A model generated the notes under the pieces. It ran no database searches, had not been told where the DNA came from, and saw only the letters and a list, made by a program, of their open reading frames with translations. 64,000 nucleotides of DNA from G963676095 sp963676095 (GTDB lineage: Bacteria > Bacteroidota > Bacteroidia > Bacteroidales > Prolixibacteraceae), in assembly GCA_963676095.1 (NCBI GenBank), contig OY781040.1, positions 5,642,001 through 5,706,000 of the forward strand, given 5' to 3'. Shown here in pieces: positions 37,014 to 45,620 of this stretch; the first letter of the stretch is position 1; the number at the start of each line of letters is the position of its first letter. Position numbers and translations under genes: made by a program.

Positions 37014-39083
37014 ATGAAGGTAACGATCAGCATTTTTATTTTGATACTCGTGTTTTTTGATTTGCATGCAGAAGATGGGCACAGACTATGGCTTCGCTGT
37101 AAAAACAGCGGACCGGTAAATGTAGTTTGCTCCTCAAACTCAGCAACCATTAATATTGCAAAACAGGAATTACATGAGTGCTGGCAGGGGAAGGCAAATA
37201 CCTCTGTTATTCTTACGGTCAACCATGACAATTTAATTAAAGGTGACGGCTATAAACTCGATCCTGAAGGTGTCCGGGCAAATACGGATCTGGGTATTTT
37301 GTACGGTGTTTATGACCTGTTGCGTCGCCAGCAAACCGGAGAAGTAATTAAGGAGGAAATTGTTAATCCATCGTATGAACGGCGTATATTGAACCATTGG
37401 GATAACCTGAACGGAACCATTGAACGCGGTTATGCCGGGCATTCCATATTTTGGCGCAATGGTAAGGATTCCCTTACTGTGACAGAAAAAGACAGGACGT
37501 TATGGAGGGAATATGCCCGGGCCAACGCATCCATCGGAATTAACGGTACCGTTCTTGATAATGTCAATGCTTCTCCATTGGTATTGACATCCGGATACCT
37601 GGGCAGGGTAAAGGCTATTGCTGAAGTCCTTCGGCCCTTCGGAGTTAAAACTTACCTCTCTGTGAATTTTGCATCGCCTTCTGTAATTGGCGGATTAAAA
37701 ACGTCGGATCCGCTAGATCCTGACGTAAGAAACTGGTGGAAGGCAAAGGCCAAAGAGATCTATGGTATGATCCCTGATTTTGGAGGCTTTTTGATAAAAG
37801 CCAATAGCGAAGGACAGCCTGGTCCACAGAATTTTGGCCGCACTCATGCCGACGGGGCCAATATGATTGCCGATGCCCTTCAGCCATTCGGGGGCATTGT
37901 GATGTGGCGTGCTTTTGTTTACAGTGCTACCGATGAAGACCGGGCCAGGCAGGCTTACTCGGAATTTATGCCTTTGGACGGAAAGTTTCGGGATAATGTG
38001 ATTATCCAGGTAAAAAACGGGCCTATCGATTTTCAGCCCAGGGAACCTTTCAGCCCGCTTTTCGGGGCTATGAACAAGACGTCTGTCATGCCGGAACTTC
38101 AAATAACACAGGAATACCTGGGACAATCAGTTCACCTGGTTTTTTTGGCAACAATGTGGGAAGAGTTCCTGCAAAGCGGCACCTACCAGGCCGGAAAAGG
38201 AAGTACTGTCGCCCGCTGTACGGACGGAAGTATCTTCCGGCAAAAACATACCGCCATTGCGGGGGTGTCGAATATCGGGTTGGATGCCAACTGGTGCGGT
38301 CATCCTTTTGCCCAGGCTAACTGGTATGCTTTTGGCCGTCTGGCATGGAATAACAGGTTGACAAGTGAACAAATTGCCGATGAATGGTTAAAACTTACAT
38401 TTAAAGCAACGGCTTCGGAAGCTGAGGCTGAACCAACAATTCTTCCGGTTGAATGGACACTGAATTTTCTTGAACCGGTAAAACGGATGATGCTTGAAAG
38501 TCGGGAGGCCGCAGTTAATTATATGATGCCTTTGGGTTTGCACCATCTGTTTTCTGCAAACGAACATTATGGTCCGGGGCCATGGTGGGCACCGAAGCAG
38601 GTCCGGAAAGATTGGACGCCACCCTACTTTCACCGGGCGGACACTGCCGGGATAGGGTTTGACCGCACACAAACCGGAAGTAATGCTGTGAGCCAGTACC
38701 ATGAGCCTCTTGCTTCCCTGTTTGGTGATGCGAGAACCTGCCCTGAAATCTACCTGTTGTGGTTCCACCATCTTCCATGGAATTATAAAATGAAGAGCGG
38801 GTGTACCTTATGGGAGGCATTATGCAACCATTATGAAGCTGGTTTGCAACAAGTCAGAGAGTTCCAGAAAATCTGGGACAGGGTGCAGCCCTATGTAGAT
38901 GCTGAACGGTTTGACCTGGTTCAAAATAAACTCAGGGAGCAGTGCCTGAATGCCCAGGTCTGGAAAGATGCTTGTCTGCTCTACTTTCAGCAGTTTAGCA
39001 GAATGCCTGTCCCTTATAATATTGAACGTCCTGTACACAATCTGGACGATTTGATTAAAAATGATATGAGAAGAAGGTGGTAA
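37014..39083 (+). CDS. GH67 alpha-glucuronidase
   Basis: This enzyme removes (4-O-methyl-)glucuronic acid from the non-reducing end xylose of xylo-oligosaccharides. The 689-residue product has a signal peptide (about 1-19), an N-terminal alpha/beta domain (about 20-125), a TIM barrel and a helical C-terminal domain. Catalytic candidates are E266 in KANSEGQPGP (acid), D339 in KNGPIDFQPREP and E367 in QITQEYLG; the 73- and 28-residue intervals are those I recall for characterised GH67 enzymes. The start lies 3 bases after the GH3 stop, so translation is probably coupled. Being exported, it likely works in the periplasm after uptake of oligosaccharides. Confidence 0.95.
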   Translation: MKVTISIFILILVFFDLHAEDGHRLWLRCKNSGPVNVVCSSNSATINIAKQELHECWQGKANTSVILTVNHDNLIKGDGYKLDPEGVRANTDLGILYGVYDLLRRQQTGEVIKEEIVNPSYERRILNHWDNLNGTIERGYAGHSIFWRNGKDSLTVTEKDRTLWREYARANASIGINGTVLDNVNASPLVLTSGYLGRVKAIAEVLRPFGVKTYLSVNFASPSVIGGLKTSDPLDPDVRNWWKAKAKEIYGMIPDFGGFLIKANSEGQPGPQNFGRTHADGANMIADALQPFGGIVMWRAFVYSATDEDRARQAYSEFMPLDGKFRDNVIIQVKNGPIDFQPREPFSPLFGAMNKTSVMPELQITQEYLGQSVHLVFLATMWEEFLQSGTYQAGKGSTVARCTDGSIFRQKHTAIAGVSNIGLDANWCGHPFAQANWYAFGRLAWNNRLTSEQIADEWLKLTFKATASEAEAEPTILPVEWTLNFLEPVKRMMLESREAAVNYMMPLGLHHLFSANEHYGPGPWWAPKQVRKDWTPPYFHRADTAGIGFDRTQTGSNAVSQYHEPLASLFGDARTCPEIYLLWFHHLPWNYKMKSGCTLWEALCNHYEAGLQQVREFQKIWDRVQPYVDAERFDLVQNKLREQCLNAQVWKDACLLYFQQFSRMPVPYNIERPVHNLDDLIKNDMRRRW

Positions 39084-39097
39084 AGACAGGGCTGTAG

Positions 39098-39211
39098 CAG
39101 GTTGTACGATTAGGAACGTTGCCGGATGTTTTTAAGATAATATTTAATGGCCCAATGATTAAACCTACTTCGATTAATGAGGTCGAAGTGTATGGTATCC
39201 TTGCAGTTTAA
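39098..39211 (+). pseudogene. Remnant C-terminus of an F5/8C (discoidin)-like domain
   Basis: In the 240-base gap after GH67 one frame, without a start codon, reads GTLPDVFKIIFNGPMIKPTS and then INEVEVYGILAV before a stop at 39209-39211. The sequence F-K-I-I-F-N-G followed by INEVEVYG is what the last strands of an F5/8 type C domain look like. The upstream frame is closed by a stop at 39095-39097. I read it as the tail of a deleted carbohydrate-active enzyme gene; the evidence is short but specific. Confidence 0.45.
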
Positions 39212-39323
39212 TAACAGATCTTGTCTTTACAAACTTCAGGCAGCATATGCAGCAGCAATTGTAATAGAGAATTAAAAATGATAACTACGGATAAACAATG
39301 TTATTCATAATGGTAATGAGAAG

Positions 39324-41732
39324 ATGAGGAAAATACATTCAGTTTTAATTTTGCTTATGTGCTTGTTCGGGGCTACTGTTGTACTTAGGGCTCAGGATAA
39401 ACTTTATTCCAATGAATTTCCTTTAAAAGATGTGACGTTATTGGACGGGCCGTTTAAACATGCCCGTGACCTTAATATCCGGACGCTTTTAAAATATGAT
39501 GTTGACCGCTTGTTGGCACCTTACAGGAAAGAAGCCGGTTTGCCCGCAAAAGCATCGAGCTATACGAGCTGGGAAGGATTGGACGGACATATTGGAGGGC
39601 ATTATTTATCTGCAATAGCTATGAACTATGCTGCCACCGGTAATGCAGAATGTAGGAAGCGCATGGAATATATGATCTCTGAACTTAAAGCCTGTCAGGA
39701 TGCAAATGCCGTAAATAATTCTGATTGGGGGAATGGTTATGTTGGTGGGGTTCCCAATAGTAAAGCCGTATGGAGTACCTTCAAAAAGGGTGATTTCTCG
39801 GCGTTCCACTCGGTCTGGGTCCCCTGGTATAATGTCCATAAAATGTATGCCGGACTGAGGGATGCCTGGTTATACGACGGAGATGAAGAGGCTAAACTTA
39901 TTTTCCTGAAATTTTGTGACTGGGGAATTAACATTACCTCTGCCCTGACAGACGACCAGATGCAATCGATGCTCAATACCGAACACGGAGGGATGAACGA
40001 AATTTTTGCTGATGCTTATCAAATGACTGGCAATGAAAAATATCTGATTGCGGCAAAACGGTTTTCACATCGGATGTTATTGGATCCAATGTCTTCCGAT
40101 ATTGATAACCTTGATAATAAACATGCGAATACCCAGGTTCCAAAGGCTATCGGATTTCAGCGTATAGCAGAACTATCACATGACAAAAAGTACGCTGAGG
40201 CAGGCAGATTCTTTTGGGAAACTGTAACTGAAAAACGGACACTGGCATTTGGCGGGAACAGCAGAAGGGAATTCTTTCCAAGCGCATCTGCGTGCATCGA
40301 TTTTATAAATGATGTTGAAGGCCCGGAAACCTGTAATTCATACAATATGCTTAAGTTAACGGAGGATTTGTTCCGGGTCAATCCGTTGGAGAAATATGCA
40401 GATTATTACGAAAGGACAGTATATAACCATATTTTATCGTCCCAGAACCCGGAAAACGGAGGTTATGTGTATTTTACGCCTGTCCGTCCGCGTCACTACA
40501 GGGTATATTCGGCCCCGAATGAAGCCATGTGGTGTTGTGTTGGCAGCGGCATGGAAAACCACAGCAAATACAACGAGTTTATCTATACCCATAAAGGAGA
40601 TTCGTTGTTTTTAAACCTTTTTGTTGCGTCGGAACTCAACTGGAGGGAGAAGGGCGTAAAAATCAGACAGGAAACCAGATTCCCTTATGAAGAGCAAACT
40701 AAACTGATCATAACCGAGGGTTCTTCTCATTTTGATTTAATGATCCGCTACCCTTCGTGGGTGAAGGACGGAGCATTAAAAATCAGGATCAATGGCAAAG
40801 CTATATCGTACAAGTCCCATCCATCATCTTATATTTCCGTTGACCGGTCGTGGAAAGCAGGCGATGAAGTGCAGGTTTTGCTTCCCATGCACAATTCAAT
40901 AGAACAGTTGCCTAATGTTCCTGATTATATTGCTTTATTGCATGGCCCCGTTATGCTTGGGGCAAAAACGGGTACTGAGGATTTAAGGGGCCTGGTCGCA
41001 GACGACAGCCGCTGGGGGCATATTCCCGGTGGGGAAAAACTACCCGTGGATAAAGCCCCCATCATTATTGCAGACGATCGGTCTGAAATCCTGGATAAGT
41101 TGGTTCCGGAGAAGAACAAGCCGTTGTTTTTTACTGCTCCAGGATTAAAATTGATCAATCCTATAAATATTGAACTGGAACCTTTTTATCTCATCCATGA
41201 TGTCAGGTATATGATGTACTGGATGACTTTAACAAATGCGCAATACCATTCTTATCTTGACTCGCTGTCCGTACTGGAAAAAGAAAAACTGGCACTCGAA
41301 AGGCGTACCGTAGATTTTGTTGCCCCCGGAGAACAGCAGCCGGAAGCCGATCATGCCATCCAGATGATGAATTCAACTTCCGGTAACCGTTTGGATGAAT
41401 TTTGGAGGGACGCCCGTAACGACGGATATTTCAGTTATAAAATGGCTACAAATTCTGAATCCGGTTTGTCTTTGATGGTGCGCTATTGGGGAGCTGAATG
41501 GGGAAACAGGAAATTTGACATTTACATAGACGGTGAAAAATTAGTTACCGAAGATAATACCGGGAAATGGAATCAGAGCAAGTTTCAGGAGATCGAATAC
41601 GCCATCCCTGAATCGATGATTAAAGGGAAAGACCATATTCGGGTGAAATTTCAGGCTCTTCCGGGCAGTACCGCGGGTGCTGTCTATTATATCCGTCTGA
41701 TTAGAACGAAAAATTCGATAAGAACAGACTGA
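39324..41732 (+). CDS. GH127/GH146-type beta-L-arabinofuranosidase (DUF1680)
   Basis: This is a predicted cysteine-dependent, zinc-binding beta-L-arabinofuranosidase. The 802-residue product has a signal peptide (1-23), an N-terminal (alpha/alpha)6 barrel and C-terminal beta domains. Family hallmarks are FPLKDVTLLDGPF, GLDGHIGGHYLSA, the metal ligands E335 and C337 in GPETCNSYNM, and the paired C404-C405 in MWCCVGSG. The spacing of E-x-C and CC fits the characterised family. The length and the two C-terminal domains (after about residue 640) resemble the GH146 branch of Bacteroidota. In a xylan locus it would act on arabinofuranose decorations. It starts 240 bases after GH67. Confidence 0.9.
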   Translation: MRKIHSVLILLMCLFGATVVLRAQDKLYSNEFPLKDVTLLDGPFKHARDLNIRTLLKYDVDRLLAPYRKEAGLPAKASSYTSWEGLDGHIGGHYLSAIAMNYAATGNAECRKRMEYMISELKACQDANAVNNSDWGNGYVGGVPNSKAVWSTFKKGDFSAFHSVWVPWYNVHKMYAGLRDAWLYDGDEEAKLIFLKFCDWGINITSALTDDQMQSMLNTEHGGMNEIFADAYQMTGNEKYLIAAKRFSHRMLLDPMSSDIDNLDNKHANTQVPKAIGFQRIAELSHDKKYAEAGRFFWETVTEKRTLAFGGNSRREFFPSASACIDFINDVEGPETCNSYNMLKLTEDLFRVNPLEKYADYYERTVYNHILSSQNPENGGYVYFTPVRPRHYRVYSAPNEAMWCCVGSGMENHSKYNEFIYTHKGDSLFLNLFVASELNWREKGVKIRQETRFPYEEQTKLIITEGSSHFDLMIRYPSWVKDGALKIRINGKAISYKSHPSSYISVDRSWKAGDEVQVLLPMHNSIEQLPNVPDYIALLHGPVMLGAKTGTEDLRGLVADDSRWGHIPGGEKLPVDKAPIIIADDRSEILDKLVPEKNKPLFFTAPGLKLINPINIELEPFYLIHDVRYMMYWMTLTNAQYHSYLDSLSVLEKEKLALERRTVDFVAPGEQQPEADHAIQMMNSTSGNRLDEFWRDARNDGYFSYKMATNSESGLSLMVRYWGAEWGNRKFDIYIDGEKLVTEDNTGKWNQSKFQEIEYAIPESMIKGKDHIRVKFQALPGSTAGAVYYIRLIRTKNSIRTD

Positions 41733-41875
41733 AAAAATAATTAGCAAACTTAAATATCAATGAAAGGACCCAACAGACTAATTTTATGAAACGAACATGT
41801 TCCCAAGAAATTCACATACCTGAGAAAATGCGGGGTGTGAGTTCCATCCGGTATTTAAGAACAATCTATTTACGG

Positions 41876-43006
41876 ATGAAAAATACGACTTTTTTGATTG
41901 CAGTTCTGTTTGTTATCAGTTCAATGCAAACAGGAACTGCTCAAACAGCAGTAAAGAAACAAATCGTTCCGGGTGAGCAGGCTCCTCCCGCCGATCAGGG
42001 ACAGCGGAATTTCGGAGGATTTCACCCTATTTTCAACTCAGGGCAGAACAGACCACAACAGCCCCGTCCGGAGCCAAAAATTCAAACGGTTTCTCTGGAT
42101 GAAATTTCGATGAGTGATCCTTATATCTATCCAGATAATAAATCAAATACTTATTATCTGACCGGTACAGGGGGACGTCTTTATAAAAGTAAGGACCTGA
42201 AAATGTGGACAGGTCCGTATTCGATTACCGACCTGACAGGAAGCTGGATGAGTGGACTCTTTGTGGCAGCGGCTGAAATTCATCATATTGGAAATAAATA
42301 CTATTATGCCGGAACCTGGAGTGATCACAGTACGCTGATACAGGCTGTTCCCCGGCGTTACAATGTACCGCGTAACCAGACTCAGCTTTTAGTCGCCGAT
42401 TCGCCTGAAGGGCCTTTCATTCCGTTGGTAACGGACCATGAATTTTGCCTCGGCCCGGAAGACTGGGATATTATCGATGGAACACTTTATCAGGAAAATG
42501 ATACCACTTACCTGGTATTTGTTCATGAATGGACCCAGCTAATCGACGGAACCATGGCTTATATGCCCCTTTCAAAAGATCTGACCCACCGGATTGCTGA
42601 GCCAACCACAATCTTTCGTGCCAGCGAAGCAGCATGGTCAAGAGAGATGAACAGCATCGGTGAAGCCACCTTTGGTTTGAAGATGCCGGGATGGGTGACA
42701 GACGGCCCTGAAATGTTTCGGACAAAGACCGGTAAGCTTGGCATGTTATGGTCGAGTTGGGGCGAACACCGTTATGCACAGGGTGTCGCTTACTCCACAA
42801 CAGGAAGTATCAAAGGTCCATGGATTCAGGAACTGGAGGTTTTCAAAGGAGACAATTCAGGTCATGGAATGGTGTTTACTACTTTCGGTGGGATGCGTTT
42901 ATACATTGTTCATCATGCTGAAGAAAATGGCCCCCGTAAACCACAACTTTATGAGGTTGATGATTCAGGGGATAAACTAATGCTTGGAAAGAGATACATT
43001 CCGTAA
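41876..43006 (+). CDS. GH43-family glycosidase
   Basis: This is a five-bladed propeller enzyme, by family an alpha-L-arabinofuranosidase or beta-xylosidase. I chose the ATG at 41876 because it opens directly on a signal peptide (MKNTTFLIAVLFVISSM, then QTGTAQT). The frame extends upstream to an ATG at 41786, which would add 30 residues with no signal character. From the chosen start the product has 376 residues. A Pro/Gln/Gly-rich linker (about 30-65) precedes the propeller. Catalytic candidates are D81 (SMSDPYIY), D201 (DIIDGTLYQ) and E279 (TDGPEMFR). It lies downstream of the GH127/146 gene. Confidence 0.88.
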   Translation: MKNTTFLIAVLFVISSMQTGTAQTAVKKQIVPGEQAPPADQGQRNFGGFHPIFNSGQNRPQQPRPEPKIQTVSLDEISMSDPYIYPDNKSNTYYLTGTGGRLYKSKDLKMWTGPYSITDLTGSWMSGLFVAAAEIHHIGNKYYYAGTWSDHSTLIQAVPRRYNVPRNQTQLLVADSPEGPFIPLVTDHEFCLGPEDWDIIDGTLYQENDTTYLVFVHEWTQLIDGTMAYMPLSKDLTHRIAEPTTIFRASEAAWSREMNSIGEATFGLKMPGWVTDGPEMFRTKTGKLGMLWSSWGEHRYAQGVAYSTTGSIKGPWIQELEVFKGDNSGHGMVFTTFGGMRLYIVHHAEENGPRKPQLYEVDDSGDKLMLGKRYIP

Positions 43007-43053
43007 TCAGTAAAGATATTATAGCAGATTTTTAACTCATTAAATTTAAACAG

Positions 43054-44616
43054 ATGAAATATATATTTTTTTTAATTGTGCCATTGATAATGTTTGCCTG
43101 TAGTTGTAGTACTTCGCTGCAGCCTGGCCAGGCAAAAGTAGAGGAAGGGATCTTACAGGGAACTATTGAAGACGGATTGACCGTTTATAAAGGAATTCCG
43201 TTTGCCGCACCGCCAGTTGGTGACCTTCGTTGGCGTGCCCCTCAGCCTGCGGAAAAGTGGGAAGGAGTGCGGCAGGCAACCAAGTTTGCTCCTGCCCCTA
43301 TGCAGGGAGGGAACCCTCCGGCGGGGAAAAGCGAAGACTGCTTGTACCTGAACGTATGGACACCGGCAAAATCTGCTAAAGACTGCCTCCCCGTGCTCGT
43401 TTGGATTTACGGAGGTGGTTTTAGTTTTGGCTCTACCTCTGAGCCTGTGTATGACGGCGAAAAACTGGCAAGGAAAGGTGTTGTGCTGGTGAGCATTGCC
43501 TATCGTGTCGGACAATTGGGCTTCTTGGCTCATCCTGAGTTGAGTGCAGAAAGCCCGCACCATGTTTCAGGAAATTATGGTTTGCTCGATCAGATTGCCG
43601 GACTTCAGTGGATCCGGAAGAATATTTCGGCATTTGGCGGCGATCCGAATAAAGTAACCATTTTCGGGGAATCAGCCGGGGGGATTTCTGTGAGTATGTT
43701 GTGTGCTTCGCCTCTGGCAAAGGGACTTTTCCGGGGAGCTATTTCAGAGAGTGGTGGTTCATTTGGTCCTACGCGGGCAATAACTTTCCCGGGTGAAAAT
43801 ATGAAACCCCTTGAGCAGGCAGAAGCTGAAGGAGAATCTTATGTCAAGAAGGCCGGCGTTTCGTCCATTGCTGAATTACGGAAAATCGAAGCCGATAAAC
43901 TTCCTTTAGGTATGGGGATGGGAGGAGGCTGGCCCATTGTTGATGGTTATGTCATTCCCGGCGATCAATACAAACTCTACTCGTCCGGTAAATACAACGA
44001 CACACCAATCCTGGTTGGCTACAATTCCGACGAAGGTGCCAGTTTTTCTCATGAAAAGACCCCGGAAGAATATATTGCAGGCGTAAAGGCACGTTACGGT
44101 GAATTTGCAGACGTCCTGATCAAAGCTTACCCGGCCGGAAAGGACACTGTTCCGAAAACTGCCCGGGACCTGATGCGCGATGCCGCGTTTGGCTGGCATA
44201 CCTGGAGTTGGGCGCGGCTGCAGTCGGAAACGGGAAAATCTAAGGTTTTCTATTATTATTTCGATCAGCACCCGGATTATCCGAAGGATTCGCCACGTGC
44301 TGGTTATGGATCGCCACACGGCCAGGAGGTGGCTTATGTGTTCGGGCACCTCGATGCTTCAAATCCCCTGATCACAAAAACAGACCTGGAGATATCTGAC
44401 GCCATGGAAACTTATTGGACAAATTTTGCCAAGTATGGCGATCCGAATGGCGAAGGAGTTCCTGAATGGCCTGCTTTTAGTGATGTCAACCCTGAGGTGA
44501 TGTACTTCAGCCAAACTCCGCATACTGGACCTGTACCCAGTGCTGAATCCCTTCAGGTTTTGGATGGCTATTTTAAGTGGCGCCGTACACAGGAGGGAGG
44601 GGCATGGGGTAAATAG
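43054..44616 (+). CDS. Type-B carboxylesterase, lipoprotein
   Basis: This is an alpha/beta-hydrolase of the carboxylesterase/lipase type B family, here probably an esterase acting on acyl or methyl-ester groups of plant cell-wall material. The 520-residue product starts with a lipoprotein-type signal (MFACSC, Cys16). Family marks are KGIPFAAPPVGDLRWRAPQP, SEDCLYLNVW, the oxyanion motif WIYGGGFSFGS and the nucleophile S207 in FGESAGG. The acid is probably in the NSDEGASF segment, and the histidine in GSPHGQEVAYVFG. It lies 47 bases after GH43 and 71 bases before the CE6-like gene. The true substrate is not readable from sequence. Confidence 0.9.
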   Translation: MKYIFFLIVPLIMFACSCSTSLQPGQAKVEEGILQGTIEDGLTVYKGIPFAAPPVGDLRWRAPQPAEKWEGVRQATKFAPAPMQGGNPPAGKSEDCLYLNVWTPAKSAKDCLPVLVWIYGGGFSFGSTSEPVYDGEKLARKGVVLVSIAYRVGQLGFLAHPELSAESPHHVSGNYGLLDQIAGLQWIRKNISAFGGDPNKVTIFGESAGGISVSMLCASPLAKGLFRGAISESGGSFGPTRAITFPGENMKPLEQAEAEGESYVKKAGVSSIAELRKIEADKLPLGMGMGGGWPIVDGYVIPGDQYKLYSSGKYNDTPILVGYNSDEGASFSHEKTPEEYIAGVKARYGEFADVLIKAYPAGKDTVPKTARDLMRDAAFGWHTWSWARLQSETGKSKVFYYYFDQHPDYPKDSPRAGYGSPHGQEVAYVFGHLDASNPLITKTDLEISDAMETYWTNFAKYGDPNGEGVPEWPAFSDVNPEVMYFSQTPHTGPVPSAESLQVLDGYFKWRRTQEGGAWGK

Positions 44617-44687
44617 TACATCCCCTGATCCCAGATAGGTGTTTATTGAGTGAGTTAATAGATAAATAAAAAATTAAATAGGATGAT

Positions 44688-45530
44688 ATGAAAATAAGAT
44701 TATTCGTGTTTGCTGGATTACTCATGTTGAGCATGAACGCTTTTTCTCAGGACCCGAATTTTTATATTTTTTTGTGCTTTGGACAATCCAATATGGAAGG
44801 CAATGCGCGGTTTGAGCCTCAGGATACTACGGTAAATGGCCGATTCGAGGTTATGGAAGCTGTTGATTGCCCGGATTTGGGAAGGACACTGGGACATTGG
44901 TATTCCGCCGTACCGCCGCTATGCAGATGCCATACCGGTTTGACCCCCGCAGATTATTTTGGGCGGACTTTGGTTACCAATCTGCCGGACAATATCCGGG
45001 TTGGCGTAATTAATGTTGCTATTGGCGGATGTAAAATTGAACTATTCGATAAAGATCATTATCAGACATATGTCGAAACAGCTCCTTCCTGGATGATCAA
45101 TATGATCAGGGAGTATAACGGAAATCCTTACGCCCGTCTTGTCGATATGGCAAAACTGGCTCAGAAAGACGGTGTGATCAAAGGTATCCTGTTGCATCAG
45201 GGAGAGTCAAATACGGGTGACAAAGAATGGCCCGCCAAAGTCAAAGGTGTTTACGATAATCTGATTAAAGATTTGAATCTTAATCCCCAGTCTGTTCCAC
45301 TGCTTGCCGGTGAAGTTGTGAGTGCAGGACAAGGTGGTGCCTGCGCAAGCATGAATTCAATCATAGCAACCCTCCCTGATACGATTCCCAATTCGTATGT
45401 CATTTCTTCTGAAGGTTGCCCGGCCATCGGTGACCATCTGCATTTTACCGCGGAAGGTTACCGGATGCTGGGAAAACGTTACGGCGGGAAAATGTTGTCG
45501 CTGCTGGGGTATAAGACGGAGGAAAAATAA
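44688..45530 (+). CDS. CE6-like acetyl (xylan) esterase, SGNH-type
   Basis: This is a predicted carbohydrate acetyl esterase. The 280-residue product has a signal peptide (1-20). The SASA/DUF303 fold is shown by FLCFGQSNMEGNA with the catalytic S34, by GVINVAIGGCKIELFD, by GILLHQGESNTGD and by the C-terminal catalytic pair D249 and H252 in GDHLHFTAEGYRMLGKRY. Sialate O-acetylesterases share this domain, but the single-domain size and the xylan context favour acetylxylan esterase (CE6). The gene is 71 bases after the carboxylesterase gene. Confidence 0.9.
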   Translation: MKIRLFVFAGLLMLSMNAFSQDPNFYIFLCFGQSNMEGNARFEPQDTTVNGRFEVMEAVDCPDLGRTLGHWYSAVPPLCRCHTGLTPADYFGRTLVTNLPDNIRVGVINVAIGGCKIELFDKDHYQTYVETAPSWMINMIREYNGNPYARLVDMAKLAQKDGVIKGILLHQGESNTGDKEWPAKVKGVYDNLIKDLNLNPQSVPLLAGEVVSAGQGGACASMNSIIATLPDTIPNSYVISSEGCPAIGDHLHFTAEGYRMLGKRYGGKMLSLLGYKTEEK

Positions 45531-45620
45531 TAAACGGAAGAAAAAGATCTTGATTCAAATTTGAACAAGACTATAAATAGAATCTGATCCAATAGACCAA
45601 TCTAAAATCAAAAAGAAAAA

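Noticed and set aside
41786..41875. Upstream in-frame extension of the first GH43 gene
   Set aside because: The 30 extra residues are basic and do not lead into a signal peptide, whereas the ATG at 41876 starts a clean one; kept only as an alternative start.
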